This document shows, in pieces, positions 60,287 through 64,000 of a stretch of DNA of 64,000 nucleotides. A program made the position numbers and the translations under genes. This stretch comes from Prorocentrum cordatum (taxonomy: Eukaryota > Sar > Dinophyceae > Prorocentrales > Prorocentraceae). The notes beneath the pieces are model-generated. The model saw nothing but the letters and a program-made list of their open reading frames with translations, was not told the origin of the DNA and did no database searches. The stretch lies in NCBI GenBank assembly GCA_963575745.1, contig CAUYUJ010013914.1, forward strand, positions 271,548-335,547, read 5' to 3'. The stretch's first letter is position 1, and every line of letters begins with the position of its first letter.

Positions 60287-60700
60287 CCCTCCTCGCGAGA
60301 CAGTGGCGCACCAGCCTACCCCAATACAGGCGTCGCCCCGCTCTCGCCATCCAGTCCCCCCACCTCCGTTTGGATAAGACGCGCAGCGACCGCCCCCGCA
60401 GCAAAGACGGCAGAGGGGTCGGCGTACGCAGAGGAGGCGGCAGCGGCAGGCGATGCCTGCCCCTCACCCAGGACATGGGCTTGGGCGGGAGCAGCCAAAC
60501 CACCAAACGAACCAGCGCTCAGAGGAGCCGCGGCCTCCTCGCGGGCGAAGGGAGCTCCAGCCTGCCTCGGAACAGGCACCGCCCAGCTCTCGCCACCCGC
60601 GCTCCCCACCTCCGAGTGGGGGTAACATGCTGCTTCCCCCCCGCATCAAAGTCGGCAGAGGGATCAGAGCACTCGGGGGGGGGGGAACGGCAGGCGGTGC
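60287..60700 (-). repeat. Duplicated C-terminal segment of the LINE
   Basis: Two diverged units of about 243 bp share CCTCCTCGCG, CAGGC(A/G)(C/T)CGCCC, GCTCTCGCCA, CCCCACCTCCG and CGGCAGAGGG. The minus strand reads Ala/Gly/Pro-rich peptide in both. Confidence 0.7.
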
Positions 60701-61194
60701 CTGACTCCCACCAAGGTCAAGTCTGTCTGCGGGGGCGGCCAAGCTAACAATTGCAACCGCCCCCTGGACATGCGCAGAGGCGGGGCCCGTGTTGGCCTCG
60801 CGTGCCTGATTGCGCGCCAGCAGCGCTAGCATGCCTGGGGTCGGACCAAGACCAGCTGGCGTCGCCGCGGGGGCTCCGACCTCTCGCGGCGGAGGATGTC
60901 TGGCTGCAAAGCACAAGTGCGCAGCTCCTCTGCGTGAGCCGGTCGTGAGCCTAGAAGAATCACAGTAGTGTGGATAACGACCATCGCAGATTCGGCGCAA
61001 CGTGGTCGGGCCTCCAACCAAACGCTGCTGATTGCACTCCTGACCTAACTTTGTGACAGCGACTCGAAATGCAGGCTCCGCAAACCGTGCAAAAGAACTA
61101 CGCGTGATCAACATCACCTTTGAGCACGATGCAGTGTGCCAGAGTGTGCCCGAGAGGAATGTCCAGGGTTTTACGACGCGTGCTGGTCATACCT

Positions 61195-62180
61195 TTACAA
61201 CCGAACATGGGTCTGGATATCGGCTCGCCCCATAAAGCTAGGCAGTGCACGCGACGAGCCCCTGCTTGCTCGAGATCCTGCCGCGAATGCCAGCCACCTG
61301 ATTTTAAAAAGCTTGGTCCTGGGCCCCACAATCGAGCGCTCGAACCTATCCTGAGGGAAACCAAACAAACACGTACCACAAACACGCGCAATGACACGGA
61401 GCATGTTACATCTCTGGTCCCCCTCTCCAGTTTCGAGCGGTGAAGGCTGGGTGTGGGAGAGGAGAGCTTTCTTGGCCGGGGCATCCGCATGCCAACTCCC
61501 CAGTGCGATGCGCCGTTCCTCACCGGGCAGAGCATCGATGACACTCCATTCACGGTGGGCAGGTGTGTGTATGACTGGAGAGGCATGGCCCGTCGCCTCG
61601 TGCATCCGCGATCCACGCCGAAGCTCAGCACGACGGTGCTTGCTTGAAACTTGGCGCGAAGGGTCTGCGCGACAGAGCTTGGTAACCGTCGTGCTGTCCC
61701 CGTACCCGCTCCCCCGGACTTCTGAAACATCGGGGTCAGCGCCATGGCCTGATGCTCTGCGGTTCGAGACGTTTGCGGCAAGGTGTCGAATGCGTGCCTG
61801 GAACGATAGCAACCGCCTCGTCAACTCCAGGTACCAAGGAAATCCAGGAGTAGGAGGCCCGAGACAACTCGCGGATAGCATGGCCAACAGCCGAGCCGTC
61901 AACGCAAACATCGAGCCATCGCAGATCAATGGAATCCCAAGGCACGGCAACACCAGGGCATCATATAGTGCGGGGTTAGGATGCGCGGCAGGGGAGGGGA
62001 GGGGGATTCCGGATAGTTCCATTTCATCATCGAAGAGCAACCTGTCGTCGCTCTCGAGGGCCTCGGCGCGCCACTCCACAGGCATCCCCTCCAGAGCGTC
62101 AGCTCGAGCTTGAGCGGCAGCGGGGTGCATGCGCTGCCAAAGCCGATGGCGCACGCCATCTGGTTGCCCACAAAGAAGGC
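61195..62180 (-). pseudogene. LINE RNase H region
   Basis: Pieces in three frames: CLLCGQPDGVRHRLW (the Cys/His step before RNase H, near 62,160), LDVCVDGSAVGHAIRELSRA (first catalytic Asp block, near 61,910), QTSRTAEHQAMAL (Glu block, near 61,775) and WHADAPAKKAL (last Asp block, near 61,480). All expected motifs occur in order but in different frames, so the enzyme is dead. Confidence 0.72.
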
Positions 62181-62612
62181 ACAATCCAGTCGTCTGATGC
62201 CCGCGCGAGCGGGCCTGGGCGCGTGCCCACGCGCCTCTGCAAAAACACATGGGAGCAAGGTACTTCTCTCGCGGGCTGAGACCTTTCGCTTGGGATCCGA
62301 AGGGCTTCTTGAGGGGGCCCGCGCAAACGCGGGCCCAATTGAACCCAGGGGCGCAAGCCGCTAAGGCCCGCTCGTGGGCCCGTTGGGTGGCCAGGCCCAG
62401 CAAGTGGGAAAGCGCGGCAGGAGAGGTGCACCCACCATGTATCTCCTTGCCCCGGTCATCACGAAAGGTCAGCGCCGACGTGGAACCCCATCCAATGGAG
62501 GTCGAGGTGCACGCGCTGGGTGGGCCCCCTGGACTTGCGCCAAGTGACCTGGTCATCGAACGGGATGGCGCGCCAAATGTCGCACAGCCCGTTGACAGCG
62601 CGCAGAGAAACT

Positions 62613-63703
62613 CTAGGCCACGTGAGCGCCGTCCAGACAGACCCCGCCCAATGAAGCACAGGGGCCACAGCTCCCCGCTACATGGGGCCCCCAAGGATCG
62701 GGAGTTTGGCCTTGAAGGAGCACCCTTTCTGTCAGGGGGGGTGGAGGGGGGTTGTAAGACAGGAGAACACGACGGGCTTGGAAGAGTTCCTGGTCGCCCA
62801 ACCCAGCGACCCCCGAACATAAAGTAGCCGCTGACAGCGCTCCAACAACGTATATTTCCCCCGTGCGACCTTGCTGCCGACGGAGGGCGCTACGATGGCG
62901 CTGGAGCACGCGATGCCGACGATGCATGTCACGAAGGCGTGTCTTGCGTTTCCATAACGCACGGGTCGCAGATCTCCTTTGGGCAGCAGCCAAGTCGGTG
63001 CCGAGGGAGACCGCGCTGTTGGAGACTTCGCCCGGCGCCCAAGTGGCGCGCGATGGCCATGGCCAGTGCCACGGAACGGCCGCACGTGCATACCGCATCA
63101 GGGTGAACCGCAACACGGAGCTCATCTCTAAAAAAGATGCACAGCGCAGCTGCTGCCTTGGTTATGCCCCTCACTACTTCAAACTCCGACCCGTCCGTCG
63201 TCACGCTGACGTCGTCGACATGAGACGATGGCCACGCGTCCCCATGGTCCGAAATGAACGTGTCGAAAGCTTCGACACTTTAAACACGCGCGAATATATC
63301 ATTGAATATGTCCCCAGCGGGCAAGCCAGAGGAAGCCGCATATGGCGCGTCAGCGTACCGCGCACCAAGGCGGAAGAGACGGGGGCCACGCCAACAATTG
63401 TACGTCGTCTGGAACCGTCGCACTATCTACGCCATGAGCGAGGGCGCGCTGGCGGAGCAAATCATGGCCGATAGACTCGTAGTACTTCGTTATGTCCCAT
63501 GCGGTTCCCCCTGCCACCCCATCCTCATGATGGGCAGCCTCAGCCCGCGCAGCCTGATGCCAAACTGCGTCTTCGGCACTCCTACCAATGCTCCCGAGGG
63601 CACATATCGTTGAATGTAAAAATGGCGGGTACATATCGTTGAATGTAATAATGGCGGGCCTTCTCAATCGTTCCCAAACTCTGACGGGCCCCGCGCACAG
63701 CAA
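62613..63703 (-). pseudogene. LINE reverse transcriptase region
   Basis: GTAWDITKYYESIGHDLL (near 63,500) carries the first catalytic Asp in the D..K.Y..I context. HVDDVSVTTDGS holds the paired Asp of the active site (VDD at 63,211-63,219). Further blocks continue to about 62,740. At least two frameshifts separate them. Confidence 0.78.
63602..63659. repeat. 29-bp direct duplication
   Basis: ACATATCGTTGAATGTAA followed by ATGGCGGG occurs twice in tandem at 63,602 and 63,631. Confidence 0.85.
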
Positions 63704-63719
63704 ATAACCAGAAGGCCCC

Positions 63720-64000
63720 GCTTCTGTTTTCCAGGAAAAAGGAAAAGGAGCCAGAACAACTGTTTAGGGAATAAAACCCAGGGACTCAATCGCTGGCACG
63801 ATGGCGGCAAGCTTCGAAAGCCTCGTCCGACCCGGGACTGAACTGGTGGAAACAGTCAAGGGACTGGGGCGTGGCGCGACTAAAACTTCCCGGTGCTCTC
63901 CTAATCTCGGAAGCCGAGGGCCGAGGCTGGCGGGCGCGGTCGGGCGCGCAAGCCTCGGGCGGCGCATGAGACGCGTGCCGTAACTTGGCCAGCTCCTCTC
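63720..64000. other. Right edge, nothing recognised
   Basis: No motif or element end was identified in the last 280 bases. Confidence 0.45.

Larger units (their letters stand above)
60240..63720 (-). mobile_element. Dinoflagellate LINE-type element, 3' part, decayed
   Basis: On the minus strand, reverse transcriptase (63,703-62,613) is followed by RNase H (about 62,180-61,195) and a C-terminal low-complexity tail. The order RT then RNase H with no integrase fits a non-LTR element. Frames change repeatedly. The 5' part would lie beyond the right edge or is lost. Confidence 0.75.

Noticed and set aside
34000-64000. rRNA, tRNA or spliced-leader RNA gene clusters
   Set aside because: No conserved rRNA or tRNA core was seen. 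The leader copies lack the donor GT and downstream stem-loops of a leader RNA gene and instead head coding-like DNA.

Overview
The window looks like nuclear DNA of a dinoflagellate. The main evidence is two loci carrying copies of the dinoflagellate spliced-leader sequence in genomic DNA, one with the 22-nt leader followed directly by a 15-nt leader relic, which is the known footprint of trans-spliced mRNA returned to the genome. Supporting evidence is GC-rich DNA dominated by repeats, an old Ty1/copia element and a LINE of the kinds common in dinoflagellates, and a host gene with huge introns and many GC donor sites. I cannot name the genus. A run of exactly 100 N (59,811-59,910) marks a scaffold gap.

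The one clear host gene was pieced together by eye from ten small minus-strand exons between 58,273 and 31,279. Joined, they give an open frame of 520 codons including the stop, in which every exon phase agrees. The order matches RlmL-type (UPF0020) RNA guanine-N2 methyltransferases: N-terminal ferredoxin-like part, THUMP-like part, the conserved RGYR segment, SAM-binding DPFCGSGT, GTDRS and the catalytic-type NVPYG. Its nine introns run from 216 nt to about 10 kb and hold most of the repeats between 31 and 58 kb, a spliced-leader retrocopy (52.4-55.4 kb), a gypsy-like integrase scrap, a LINE-like zinc-finger region and several tandem arrays. Intron 4 equals one inverted-repeat element plus one copy of a 26-bp direct repeat, so splicing removes exactly the insertion.

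Layout: 1-1.57 kb degenerate GAC repeat; 1.57-4.9 kb a MITE, extreme-GC DNA and trinucleotide arrays; 4.92-13.08 kb a decayed copia element on the minus strand between two diverged LTRs, with a SAP-like motif after its RNase H; 13.1-17.9 kb minisatellite, MITEs and foldback repeats; 17.9-21.7 kb a minus-strand coiled-coil retrocopy with tandem spliced-leader relics; 21.7-25.3 kb CTC, TCG and GAG arrays and tandem repeats; 25.3-31.3 kb a dense, partly nested field of small inverted-repeat elements; 31.3-58.3 kb the methyltransferase gene; 58.3-60.2 kb low-complexity DNA and the gap; 60.2-63.7 kb a decayed LINE on the minus strand.

Several small non-autonomous families can be defined from this window alone: MITE-A (about 160 bp, 8-bp target duplications), FB1 and FB2 foldbacks, the FB3 palindrome unit, TIR-E, TIR-G and MITE-T. 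Three of them touch the host gene: TIR-E forms intron 4, MITE-T supplies the 3' splice site of intron 6, and a MITE-A copy supplies the last codons and stop. Most long open frames here are by-products of trinucleotide repeats or frame-preserving arrays and are not annotated as genes.
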